Below, one piece after another: positions 1 to 8,127 of a DNA stretch of 13,785 bases. Positions within the stretch are counted from its first letter, which is position 1. Every line of letters starts with the position of its first letter. The DNA comes from Ichthyophonus hoferi (Eukaryota; Opisthokonta; Ichthyosporea; Ichthyophonida; Ichthyophonidae), in assembly GCA_002751075.1 (NCBI GenBank), contig NAOQ01000503.1:19512-33296 (forward strand). The letters run 5' to 3'. A program made the position numbers and the translations under genes. Below the pieces are notes generated by a model. It did no database searches. It had not been told where the DNA came from and was given only the letters and a program-made list of their open reading frames with translations.

Positions 1-8
1 AAGTAAGT
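1..8 (+). other. RFC4: Probable 5' splice site of the preceding RFC4 exon
   Basis: The window opens AA|GTAAGT, a perfect donor consensus at bases 3-8. RFC4 coding begins again at 441 in phase 0, so bases 1-2 would be the end of the previous exon and 3-440 an intron of about 438 bp. This is inference: no upstream coding sequence is visible to confirm it. Confidence 0.5.
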
Positions 9-440
9 CATCCCTCCGATTGGTTAAATTTAAAACTATAAATAATATATTACTACATAGCTGTATAGTATATGGCTGGTGATATATTATAATGCTTATA
101 ATAATTGGTTGTATAATATAAACTGATATAGTATACATGCCTGCCTAAGCGAGAAATACATATATACCTGTTCCCAGTGAGATATATCATATATTATTTA
201 TCCTCTCCATCTCCTTCTATCATATACTTTTGAACCCCCACTTCACCACTGACATTTTTCCTATTTTCCAATCTATTCATATATGCATGTGTTTGTAACT
301 ATACTTGTATTTCACTATATCCAGTTTTGAGTATATTCCTTTCACATTGGAACGTGTCAGCCAATCCTTAAAATTTGTGTATATAAGCGACCAATTAACA
401 TGTAGATATGTAGGCATGTAGGTCTGGATGTCATTCCAAG

Positions 441-503
441 GTGCAGGAAGTAGTACAAGATGTGATCTGCGATGGTTATGAGGCCGCCAGTCTAATAGAT
501 CAG
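441..503 (+). CDS. RFC4: RFC4 exon (third from the end)
   Basis: Encodes 21 residues, VQEVVQDVICDGYEAASLID plus Q, matching human LEAVVKDLIDEGHAATQLVNQ. The acceptor is taken as ...TTCCAAG at 440. An in-frame alternative, GTGCAG, would start the exon at 447. The donor is CAG|GTCGGG, a weak match to consensus, but reading on meets a stop within a few codons and the next exon continues the RFC4 alignment without a gap. Confidence 0.82.
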
Positions 504-1389
504 GTCGGGGAGTGTATATGGGATTGATTGGGAAGGTGTTATGTGTACTGTCATGTGGTTCTATATATGATACTGTATGTTACCATATGTTATTTACATA
601 CTATCATACATACTATTGTATTGTTACCCATACATATGTTATTATATTTTCTTTGCTCGTTTGGCCACATTGTGTCATAAATTTGCTAAACATTAATGAG
701 GTAACTATATGTATCTATAGAGGCATAGTATATATCCAATGAGATTATCAATATCACCCCATATCCAGTAAGTTATAGGCCTTCAATACTGATGTCTTAG
801 CCAATCAGATATGCACTGAGATTGTACGGGAGGATGGTCCTGCCAGTGATCTATCGTGCGATCAGAAATCAGATATTGCAATGCAGCTAGCCCAGGTATG
901 TTCTTAATTTCTAATATATATATATATGTAGGTAAGTGTATGTGGTCTCACTTACTCTGGTTATAAAAATGGAAAATATCCCTCGACAATGATGGTATAG
1001 TCCTACACCCACCCTTCTCTCTCATTCATTGGCTTATTTGACCCAATTATGTCACATTCGTCTTGGGTGTGATTGTCTCTCTCCATGAATCTATTAATTA
1101 TACTTTGCTCTAGATCTCTCTGGTTTGCTTATATATATATATAAAGAAGGGATGCTTAATTTTAGTGATGGTATTAATTAAAAACATTAAAGTGCAATTT
1201 GGTCCTCAATGTAGTTAAACCCCTGGCCAGTACAAGCCATGAATACATGTTAAATGATAGTGTATATAGTTTTATGTACATAACGATTGGTTCCCTGGTA
1301 TACAGACTGACAAGTGCTTAGTGGACGGGGCGGACGAAGAGCTGCAGCTATTGGATCTCTTTGGAGCTATCATGCGCATCATGAAGTAA
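441..1389 (+). CDS. RFC4: Replication factor C subunit 4 (RFC4), C-terminal part, three exons
   Basis: Small subunit of the RFC clamp loader, which opens PCNA and loads it onto primer-template junctions in the nucleus. Only the last 77 residues are here, in exons 441-503, 809-895 and 1306-1389, all joined in phase 0. They form the C-terminal helical collar region, not the AAA+ ATPase module. Compared from memory with human RFC4, GYEAASLIDQ matches GHAATQLVNQ and DKCLVDGADEELQLLDL matches DKCLADGADEHLQLISL. This tail is typical of RFC4 and unlike RFC2. The ATPase exons must lie upstream of the window. Introns are 305 and 410 bp. The stop is TAA, with a candidate AATAAA about 115 nt later. Identity is confident. 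The first acceptor and the unusual GTCGGG donor of exon 441-503 are less certain. Confidence 0.9.
809..895 (+). CDS. RFC4: RFC4 exon (penultimate)
   Basis: Twenty-nine codons beginning ICTEIVRED, equivalent to human LHDVVVENN, and ending in QLAQ. Acceptor is TTAGCCAATCAG|AT and donor is CAG|GTATGT, a strong site. Other AGs upstream (788 region, 800) are rejected because they would add residues absent from RFC4 or break phase. The segment GPASDLSCDQK is four residues longer than the human loop. Confidence 0.85.
1306..1389 (+). CDS. RFC4: RFC4 terminal exon
   Basis: Twenty-seven codons plus TAA. Acceptor TATACAG|ACT. Starts TDKCLVDGADEELQLLDL, the conserved last helix region of RFC4, and ends IMRIMK. 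The tail after this helix is a few residues shorter than in human RFC4. Confidence 0.92.
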   Translation, partial: TDKCLVDGADEELQLLDLFGAIMRIMK

Positions 1390-1503
1390 CCATTTATGGA
1401 TATCTCTGTTCATCTCTCTGTCTTTCACTCCTAATATTTCAATGGTAGTTATGCATATCTGTCATTATATGATATGTATACGTATCTCTTTATAAATACA
1501 TAA

Positions 1504-1509
1504 AATAAA
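1504..1509 (+). promoter_or_regulatory. Candidate RFC4 polyadenylation signal
   Basis: AATAAA lies 115 nt after the RFC4 stop codon, a normal distance for an animal 3' end. In DNA this AT-rich the hexamer is common, so only position supports it. Confidence 0.4.
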
Positions 1510-2379
1510 CATCTGACTGTATGAATGTGGTTGACTGATCTATCCTGAGAATGGCTTTCTTTCCAAGTTGATCTATGTCTAAAAACATCCTTAGTCTTAA
1601 TTTAATATTGTGTGATGATACTAAAATATAAAGGGCATATATAAGATTTAGTATGGTATTGTTATTTGTAAAATACTTGGTCAAATCAAATTTTATGTAT
1701 TTATCTCAATATGTTTATGTCACAGCCCAATCAGATGATTAAACATTGCTAGACCCAAAGCTTTCACTACGCTTGCATAGATTCGTCCTTGTTATTATTG
1801 TTGCTATCTTCTTTTATTAAAATAGAGGGGAAAAAATCCTATTTGGTTTGATAGGAATTGCTGTTGACGATTATTCTTCTCACTCGTTAATAACTTAGAG
1901 CTAGAGTTACTAATCCAGCTTGCCTACAGAATAGCTTGTGACTTTATAATGTAAAGAAGTCATTCATGATGTCACTAATTGTATTTAATTAGGGACAAAG
2001 TGTTTAGTGTATCTAGAGGGAAAAATCTCTGCCATTATAAATAGTGTTGGTTATTAGATTTGAATTACATATATAGTGATTGATGTTACCCATGTACTAT
2101 GTAAATTCCTTAATGATCCTTTGAATAGTCACTGGGTTACTACTTTTTTTCAAGAGCATGTTTCATAGCAGCTATGTTGATTTCACATTGGGTAATATGC
2201 TAATCACAAATGATTATCATGTGGCAAACTAGTCTTGATTCTGATTACAAGTTGTAATAAATAAAGCTAAGTATAAGACTTAATATAGTTTGTAGTAGGT
2301 GTGGCTCTGTAAAGAAGAGAAACTTCCAGCAAGTCAATCACGAGATATAAACGCAAGCCCTTAGCAGCAACTGCCACCA
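1510..2379. other. Intergenic, no gene recognised
   Basis: AT-rich sequence with scattered stops in all frames. I saw no long repeat, splice-bounded open segment or RNA gene here. A reading frame of 64 codons overlaps its left edge on the minus strand (1490-1684) but has a low-complexity composition and no resemblance to a known protein. Confidence 0.5.
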
Positions 2380-3250
2380 AGTTATGTTCATAGCAACTAA
2401 AGAGAAGAAGAAAATCTGTGTACAGCTCTCACCAAATTCCAGTGACGACTATACAACAAGATAACTCTTTGAGAAATACAACTTTCCAGTCAGTTCAGAC
2501 TCAGAAGAACAGGGTCTGAAGACTCCGGTGATGAAAAATATAATCATATGTCTATTGACCTCACAGAGAAATCTACCCAAGCAGATCACCCAAATATTAA
2601 CAATGAGTGCAGATTCCTAAACAATGCTATCAAGGATTATCCCAGTAATCAGCACCTGTGGAGGGTGGGGAACTGTATAGATTAGAGAAGCATATGGAAA
2701 TATAGCAGTGACTAATTGCATATTTGACAGCAATTCTTTCTTGTTTAGACAGTCTAGGTAGTATGCAAATGATACATCAAGCTTACCCTACCAGCATCAT
2801 GACTTTAGCACACATGTTCAGCAACAACTGTGCTGCAGGCCATGGGACTATACCTTTTTTCTATATTCTGGTTTGTACTGGATGCAAAGAAAATGCTTCA
2901 TGGATGAAAAAAATCTACAGTAATGCTGATATCACAGGAACCTTCATTAGCAACTATGCTTTTGAAAGGGGAGGTATGATTGTCATCAATTTGGTGAGTC
3001 GGTAGTTAACATTGAAGCTACATTTAGAGGCAATATGGCTGGTTTATCTGGCTCTATTTGGAGCTCAAGGAGCAAAGCCTTCCCTTTTCACCATATTGGA
3101 ATAATGCAATTTGTGGTAAAAGCATGCTTAGAAAAAAGAACTCTAGGGAATGTACATTCATCCATATCATTGGAGGTGAATGCACTGTTTGTGGCCATAA
3201 TTTCCAGACAGTCCTGAAAATCACATTAGGAGAGTCAGGATGTACACTAT
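2380..3250 (+). pseudogene. Coding-like relic of unknown family
   Basis: This block is less AT-rich and less repetitive than its surroundings and has protein-like composition in plus-strand frames. Visible stretches include acidic SSDSEEQG near 2500, an open run with KSTQADHPNINNECRF and YPSNQHLW near 2570-2665, an open frame at 2724-3005, and CTVCGH near 3180-3195 with a Cys-rich setting. No single frame is open throughout, so it is either a broken gene or a mobile-element fossil. I could not assign a family. There is no convincing set of splice sites that would make it a live gene. Confidence that it was once coding is moderate; nothing can be said about function. Confidence 0.35.
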
Positions 3251-4052
3251 AATAATTGACCAATAATTCCGTAGTTCTCATGAATGAGTTGATATATACA
3301 CCTTTGCAATAAATAATTTTATCATATTTAGCTTGTAAATACACCAAAATCTAATTATATTTTAAATACATGAGTACTTCATGAATGCCGAACTCTCATT
3401 ACTCTGACCATATATCTGTGATAGACAATAAATAGTACTTATGTGGTTTTTCTTTTAATTAATCATACAGTTGTAATTGGTGAAACATAATAAAATATTA
3501 AAAATTATTCTTTATTGTTATTAGATTTTATCTTAAGCTTTCATTGGATTATTCTAAAGTGCTGTCAACAGGATATGTAATCATAATTCTAATTAAAATA
3601 ATTTAAATTTAATTATATAAATGGCTGTTAAAGCAGGAATATTTAATTAATTCAATTATTTCTTTGCATAGTTATAATCGTTCAATATTTTTAGCAATTG
3701 TCCTTACATATGTATTCTGAAAAAATGATTAGTGCAATCTATTGGTGTTAAATGGCAATCCAAGATGATCATTCAAAATTGAACCAGCTAATGACAGAGG
3801 CCCTGCAAATATATAATAAGCCATTTCAGATTGTTGCCAGATTGTTCTACTCCAGATGAACACGTAGCCGATCTGCATATCAAATATACAGCAAATATTA
3901 CAAATCGTTTTTCCTAATATGGGGAAAATAACCACAAGCTTGCATGAATGTTCTAAGAACGGCTACAAGAATCATTTATATATATATATATATATGATTG
4001 CTTATGTTTTTCAATTTTAAAAGGCATCAGAATCTGTGTCAGGTCTATTGAC
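3251..4052. other. AT-rich intergenic stretch
   Basis: Very AT-rich, especially 3300-3720, with a (TA)n tract at 3977-3995. A 68-codon minus-strand frame at 3729-3935 and a 64-codon one at 3953-4147 have no recognisable domain. The second overlaps the better candidate segment 4053-4208 in another frame. Confidence 0.5.
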
Positions 4053-4208
4053 TTATACACGGCTGTCAGGATCTCTAATTGTAAATCTGGTAGGGGATAT
4101 TGTTGTTTGAGCAGTGTAAGTGATGGCTGCTTGATCATATCTGTCATCCAGACTTAGTTGTTGTGCTAAAAGTTCTATTGAAGGTCCATATACCAACTCT
4201 CTAGGTAA
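4053..4208 (-). other. Exon-like open segment, unassigned
   Basis: Minus-strand open segment of 51 codons ending in TAA, with ordinary protein composition: it starts LPRELVYGPSIELLAQQLSL and continues with DDRYDQAAITYTAQTT. It has no ATG. It follows a possible acceptor (ACTACAGTTAG) and a possible donor, GTATAAGT, lies at its end. It could be an exon of an unrecognised gene or a scrap of a mobile element; the LVYG start is faintly reminiscent of integrase C-termini, but that is too weak to name. No partner exons could be found. Confidence 0.25.
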
Positions 4209-4859
4209 CTAACTGTAGTAATTATATCTCCGTTCTAGTTTTAAAGGGATAGATGCTTTGATGTGATTCAGTGCCAATTTAGAAATCTCACAATGTGATC
4301 AATCATTAAGTGGGCTATGTCGCGGTGCAAGTATACGCTATTATCGGTGTATAGTATCAGTAAGCAGTTTTGTTGAATACTGCACGAGCGAGTGATTTGA
4401 ACGCTGAATATCGTATACCTTATAGAATCAAAAGGTTGCATGCTACCAGGATTGAATACGCGGTCATAACTTATTATTGTATACAATGTTGGAATATGAA
4501 GTTAATATTTTAATATATTAATCAGGTGAGTAATATACTTCATGTTTCATTTAACTTGGATAGAATATCGAGAGCCAGTGGTAAATTAGACATTACAATA
4601 ACGTTCCCACATTAAATGGACTTTTTGGGAAAAAAATAGAATAGGAAACGAAATTGCAAGAAATTTCCTTTTTTGCAATTTTCACTAGGGGAATTGCATT
4701 TTGTACATAACATTGCTTAATATTTAAAGAAAAATCTGTTATTCATGAAAAAAAATTCAATAGTTGGGAAATTCTTGATTTTTGTAATATTACTTTTAAA
4801 CCTTCATCCACCTTTCCCTACATATTCTCCTATGAAAAGTTATAGTTGGACTCGAGTTG
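4209..4859. other. Intergenic, no gene recognised; one small hairpin
   Basis: Contains a 72-codon minus-strand frame (4268-4486) with no recognised domain. A perfect 9-bp inverted repeat lies at 4651-4659 and 4673-4681 (AAATTGCAA / TTGCAATTT, 13-nt loop). The right part should include the 3' end of the transposase fossil, but no terminal repeat could be fixed. Confidence 0.45.
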
Positions 4860-5669
4860 AAATCATCGAGGCTCCTTTGGACGTAATTTTTTGTTGTTTC
4901 CCGTTCTATTATATGTTTTCTGGGTTCAGCTCCAGTGAGTATGTTGCTAGGGCTGTATTGGGATTTATACAATTGTTCTTGATGGCTTCATGTAAGAAAA
5001 CTAGAAAATGTCCTGCATTAAATGGGCCGGGCCGTCCATCATCTTATTATGAATGAGGCCAGCGGGAGAAAGAAGACTCCACATGGATATCTATTTTCCT
5101 CTCTATGGATTTACAAATGTTACCGGATCTTCTTTGGGGATCGCAAACCCGTAAAGTGAAGTATATTCAAACCACATTCATCTAGGAACACAATTGTCTT
5201 GTCCCTCTTTCTGAACATCGTTGCAGCATAGTCTGTCTGAAACTACTTGCAAATTTGATTTTTTTAGAACCGCATTTGACTTCTTTTTCTTCCTCTTCTT
5301 AACCAAACCACTCGACTTCATCACCCTATTCAAACCAGAACGGCTGATCCGTTCTCCCTCATTAATAAGTATCTCTCTCAATCCAACTTGTGTGAGAGAG
5401 TTGTCCCTATTAATTATCTCACGTAACTTTGCTTCAATTGTAGTCTTTTCCACCTTTCTCCTACCTCTCTTCCTGATAAATGACTCAAAATTACATTCTC
5501 CGTCAGTTGTTTCCACATATTTCTTCAGCTCATAGATACGAGACCTGCTTATACCAGTTATGGTGGTTATACTTTGAACACTTTTTGTTGGTAAAAGTCT
5601 CACGATCTCACTAAACAAAGTCTTGTTCAGGCATGAATAAACTTTTCGTTTTTTATTTTCTGACGCCAT
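4860..5669 (-). pseudogene. Tc1/mariner (IS630)-type DDE transposase, decayed
   Basis: A cut-and-paste DNA transposase fossil. The N-terminal half (from ATG at 5669) holds two helix-turn-helix units joined by a basic linker, the paired-like DNA-binding domain of this superfamily. About residue 155 (near 5205) the frame shifts. In the next frame IVFLDECGLNI follows at about 5190-5155, the first catalytic Asp of the DDE domain (codon 5182-5180). A third frame carries FNAGHFLVFLHEAIKNN and then YSLELNPEN (about 4916-4946), equal to the family's YSPxLNPIE motif. The two are too close: the block that should hold the second Asp (the DNaxxH motif) appears deleted. Several further stops follow, so catalysis is lost. 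Typical length is about 340 aa. Superfamily is confident; lineage within it is not. Confidence 0.85.
5178..5669 (-). CDS. 163-aa open frame: bipartite helix-turn-helix DNA-binding domain of the dead transposase
   Basis: An uninterrupted ATG-to-stop frame. Residues 1-12 are basic (NKKRKV, a possible nuclear signal). HTH1 is about 28-52 (VQSITTITGISRSRIYELKK). KRGRRK at 67-72 resembles the GRPR/AT-hook linker of Tc1 and Pax-like domains. HTH2 is about 78-122 (SLTQVGLREIL...ISRSGLNRVMKSSGLVKKR), followed by a lysine run. The last eight or so residues come from the shifted frame after the domain ends. A stand-alone product would bind DNA but could not transpose. It may simply be a young fossil whose first half has not yet broken, or it may be kept as a host DNA-binding protein. 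A TATA box and paired CRE-like sites lie about 90-130 bp upstream. Confidence 0.6.
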   Translation of the reverse strand: MASENKKRKVYSCLNKTLFSEIVRLLPTKSVQSITTITGISRSRIYELKKYVETTDGECNFESFIRKRGRRKVEKTTIEAKLREIINRDNSLTQVGLREILINEGERISRSGLNRVMKSSGLVKKRKKKKSNAVLKKSNLQVVSDRLCCNDVQKEGQDNCVPR

Positions 5670-5760
5670 AAGGCACTACTTGTGTAATCATATGAATAAT
5701 AGTTAAAATTAATAATTAATAATACGAATAACAACTAATAAAATCAGTGTTTTATTAGTA

Positions 5761-5797
5761 CTTATATAAGATATGACCTATGACGTGCATATGACGT
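5761..5797 (-). promoter_or_regulatory. Candidate promoter of the transposase frame: TATA box and two CRE-like sites
   Basis: CTTATATAAG at 5761-5770 is a palindromic TATA box 92 bp upstream of the ATG at 5669. Just beyond it, TGACGT occurs at 5781 and 5792, 11 bp or about one helical turn apart, within a run of three TATGAC repeats starting at 5773. The order CRE-CRE-TATA-ATG suits minus-strand transcription. TGACGT is the core of the CREB/ATF site. Function is inferred from arrangement only; the repeats might instead be transposase-binding sites. Confidence 0.4.
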
Positions 5798-6098
5798 ATA
5801 TATCGGTTATGTCCTATTTAGATGCACATAGAGGTAAATTATGCATAGTAAGAATAATAATAATAGTAATTAGATTTCGGGTTTCAACCAATACTACACC
5901 ACCAAATTCTTTAAAGGCAAAGCCTCCATTCTAAGTGTGAATGCGACGTCATATTTATAAATTATGGGACCTGTGTCATGGTAATAAATACCTGTATATA
6001 TGTACATGTATATATATGCACATGTAAACACCTTTATCTCTCTTTTCCTATCTTTATTAAAATACACATTTACATTTATCTGTTTTTCTAACTCATCA
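5798..6098. other. Intergenic, no gene recognised
   Basis: AT-rich, with a TATATG/TACATG-type simple tract near 5990-6025. A 72-codon minus frame (5894-6112) runs into the inverted-repeat arm and matches nothing I know. Confidence 0.5.
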
Positions 6099-6144
6099 AA
6101 ACTTAAAATCATTTTTTAAAATAATACAGTATTGGCTATTCAGA
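6099..6144 (+). repeat. Left inverted-repeat arm
   Basis: Starts AAACTTAAAATC and ends TACAGTATTGGCTATTCAGA. Matches the reverse complement of 7185-7230 at 42 of 46 positions without gaps; the inner 25 bp (AATAATACAG...TTCAGA) are identical. Weaker similarity continues a few bases inward (GTGCGGC against ATACAGT) and, with a gap, outward (CTCATC). Confidence 0.8.
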
Positions 6145-6399
6145 GTGCGGCTTTTGGAAAAGAAGGCTTACATTATAACATTATAACTACTGTGTGAGCA
6201 AGCGTCTCTGCCAAACAAGCCATCAATAGTAAATATAAACTTTGATATAGTAATTGTTCAAAGTTGTATCGTACCTTTGATAAAAGAAAAATGTTGAAAA
6301 ACCCGTATCCAAATACCGCATAGAAATCGTATAGAGTTCGTGTTTAGTATTAGTTGCAGTTGCTTTTGTTTCTTTTATATTTTCCCAATCATTTTTATT

Positions 6400-6427
6400 G
6401 TGGGTATTAATTTTGGTTAACACCCAC
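6400..6427. repeat. Short hairpin
   Basis: GTGGGTATTAA and TTAACACCCAC pair over 11 positions with one mismatch around a 6-nt loop. It lies inside the inverted-repeat block and is too short to be a known RNA gene. Confidence 0.5.
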
Positions 6428-7068
6428 CCGTTCATTAATAAATGGAACCGATCGTTCGTAAAGATCCTTATCGGCTAATACAATCTTATAAAAAATTATT
6501 GAGGCCCACTAGAATTGTCTGATCTTATCTCGATAATTTTGTATAGCTTGTTAGCTAATCCATGAATATGTGCTTGCATAATATTTATCGACAAATTAAT
6601 TTAATCTAGTTAAAAAAAGTTATGCAATTAACTAATGTTCAAGGTTATTGTATAAATTGATTAAATTTTTAGTATTATAGAATTAAACACTAAAACCAGT
6701 AATAAGTAAATATAATATACCATAGAATAAATAGAAATAAAAGAATGAGATAGAACAGTGGAGTGAGGGGGACAGTCATGAGTATTTTGTATAGTAATTA
6801 TATCATATCATGCAATATCCTAGATCATCCTAGCCTATCAATACTATATGGAAATAAAGCCAACATCTGTTGTACTGAGTTCTAGTTGGTTGTTGTCGTC
6901 ATGTAAACGACAGGCGAAAACTCTAGCTAGCTGCTCCTGGATCTCCCTCTGTTGGTTGTATAGGTGTAAGTATCATTATTCTAATTGATATTATACTTTA
7001 CATGCATGTTGTATATTACCACATATCCTGGGTTGATTAGTTAAGGTTTAATATAGTTTTCAAACAAT

Positions 7069-7111
7069 GGGGTTCCTTATCCAATCGCTATAAACCAAGA
7101 TTGGATACCCC
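7069..7111. repeat. Hairpin with a 9-bp perfect stem
   Basis: TATCCAATC (7078-7086) pairs with GATTGGATA (7099-7107) over a 12-nt loop. GGGG (7069-7072) and CCCC (7108-7111) can extend the stem after a bulge. It sits near the right end of the 6099-7230 block. Confidence 0.55.
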
Positions 7112-7184
7112 ACATCTACTGGCCAACAAGAGTTATTGCTAGGTCATCAACTAATTTGATTGGTTTATGAAGAGGTTACTGTAT

Positions 7185-7230
7185 TCTGAATAGCCAATAC
7201 TGTATTATTCTAAAAGACGATTTTAGGTTT
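7185..7230 (-). repeat. Right inverted-repeat arm
   Basis: Reverse complement begins AAACCTAAAATCGTC and ends with the same GTATTGGCTATTCAGA core as the left arm. The four differences are all transitions (T/C, A/G, T/C, A/G). Confidence 0.8.
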
Positions 7231-7957
7231 TATTGGATGACTCCTGTTGTTTTTTTATCTAGCTGCAAGAAATTTTATACATTGCTGTATAGTATTATTT
7301 ATTACACAGAGCCGACTATATTGATATTCTTCACGTGTATTCTTTGCAATAAAGGGTTCTATAGCCTCAATATATCGTATTTATGATAGTTGAGGTCATT
7401 GTTTTTCCTATTTTGCATTATATTAGAAATAAGATCCTACTTAAAATTATAACTGCGTAGTCTTGACCCTATAGGGAAAAATGTCAATCAATTGGTGATC
7501 CAATATCTTCTCTTCGATTATTACTAATCGTTGGAATCAATATTGGCGATCTAAAATCAGATTGCAATAATATCAAGAAACTATAATTTCAAGTCTTTCA
7601 GGCTACAAAAATATAATATTCCAAAGTCAAAAGTAGTAAAAAGCACACTTCAAAAGTCTCTGAAGCAAAAACCCATAGTTATATCATTCGTACTCAAGAT
7701 AAAATTTGGCAAAAGGTAGTTCATACCACGTCACTAGTTGACCTTCTTATGAATTAGTGAAAACCAATTAAATTGTTAAAAGCCTAATGAACTGAACTGA
7801 AAATATCTCAAGTAAAAAAAGAATCGGATCACATTTATGAGATTATGTTCCTGAATAGCCACGTATGTTTATATGTACATATTAAAACCTCTTGTGCATA
7901 AAAATCTGTACGTGTCCAATCCAGCCTACCCTTATATGGTAATATATCTATATTTGG
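7231..7957. other. Intergenic, CMSS1 3' flank; nested inverted repeat
   Basis: No gene seen. The CMSS1 3' UTR must lie at the right of this stretch on the minus strand. The only clear AATAAA on that strand is at 7303-7298, about 655 nt from the stop, so the true 3' end may use a variant signal. A nested inverted repeat at 7497-7552 has outer arms GATCCAATAT / ATATTGGCGATC (2-nt bulge) around CGATTA-TTAC-TAATCG (7516-7531). Confidence 0.45.
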
Positions 7958-8127
7958 TTAAAACAGAGTCATTTGGGTCTGACCACTACGCATGAGAGGG
8001 ATCAAGTGTTGACGGAATAGCGCAAAGAAGTCATCACGTAGACCCTTCATACGGAAGATGTTGAAGCCCTTGGTATCACGATGGCAATCCATCACCACAT
8101 AACGAAGATTACTTAGGCCCAGGGCAC
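7958..8127 (-). CDS. CMSS1: CMSS1 exon 7, terminal
   Basis: Residues 258-313 and TAA (7960-7958). ALGLSNLRYVVMDCHRDTKG aligns with human LNLSPLKFLVFDWNWRDQK; the end QTQMTLF matches ESLKLGLF. Acceptor CACAATCAG|GT. Confidence 0.93.

Larger units (their letters stand above)
6099..7230. mobile_element. Non-autonomous element or paired repeat bounded by 46-bp inverted repeats
   Basis: A 1132-bp block whose two ends are inverted copies of each other (6099-6144 and 7185-7230, 42 of 46 identical). No recognisable transposase lies inside; a 70-codon minus frame (6223-6435) has no known domain. Inside each arm is TA|CAGTATTGGCTATTCAG, which looks like a Tc1/mariner end with its TA target. However, the similarity continues outward past the TA, so the TA is not a simple insertion border. 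Either this is one MITE-like element with long terminal repeats, or two inverted copies of a dispersed repeat. Short internal hairpins occur at 6400-6427 and 7078-7107. Confidence 0.55.

Noticed and set aside
512-742. 76-codon plus-strand open frame
   Set aside because: Lies in the RFC4 intron between exons 441-503 and 809-895, is rich in Tyr/Ile/Val from TA-rich DNA, and is in no known family.
4745-5056. 103-codon plus-strand frame with a hydrophobic start
   Set aside because: It is antisense to the catalytic remnant of the transposase, whose motifs are read on the minus strand.
5221-5535. 104-codon plus-strand frame rich in Phe/Ser
   Set aside because: Antisense shadow of the helix-turn-helix frame.
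4596-6649. Possible terminal repeats CAATAACGTT / AACCTTATTG-like around the transposase
   Set aside because: Only about ten matching bases before gaps are needed, and the span would swallow the left arm of another repeat; not better than chance in AT-rich DNA.
7853-7863. Third copy of the repeat core (CTGAATAGCCA)
   Set aside because: Only 11 bases match and the sequence diverges at once; too short to call a copy.
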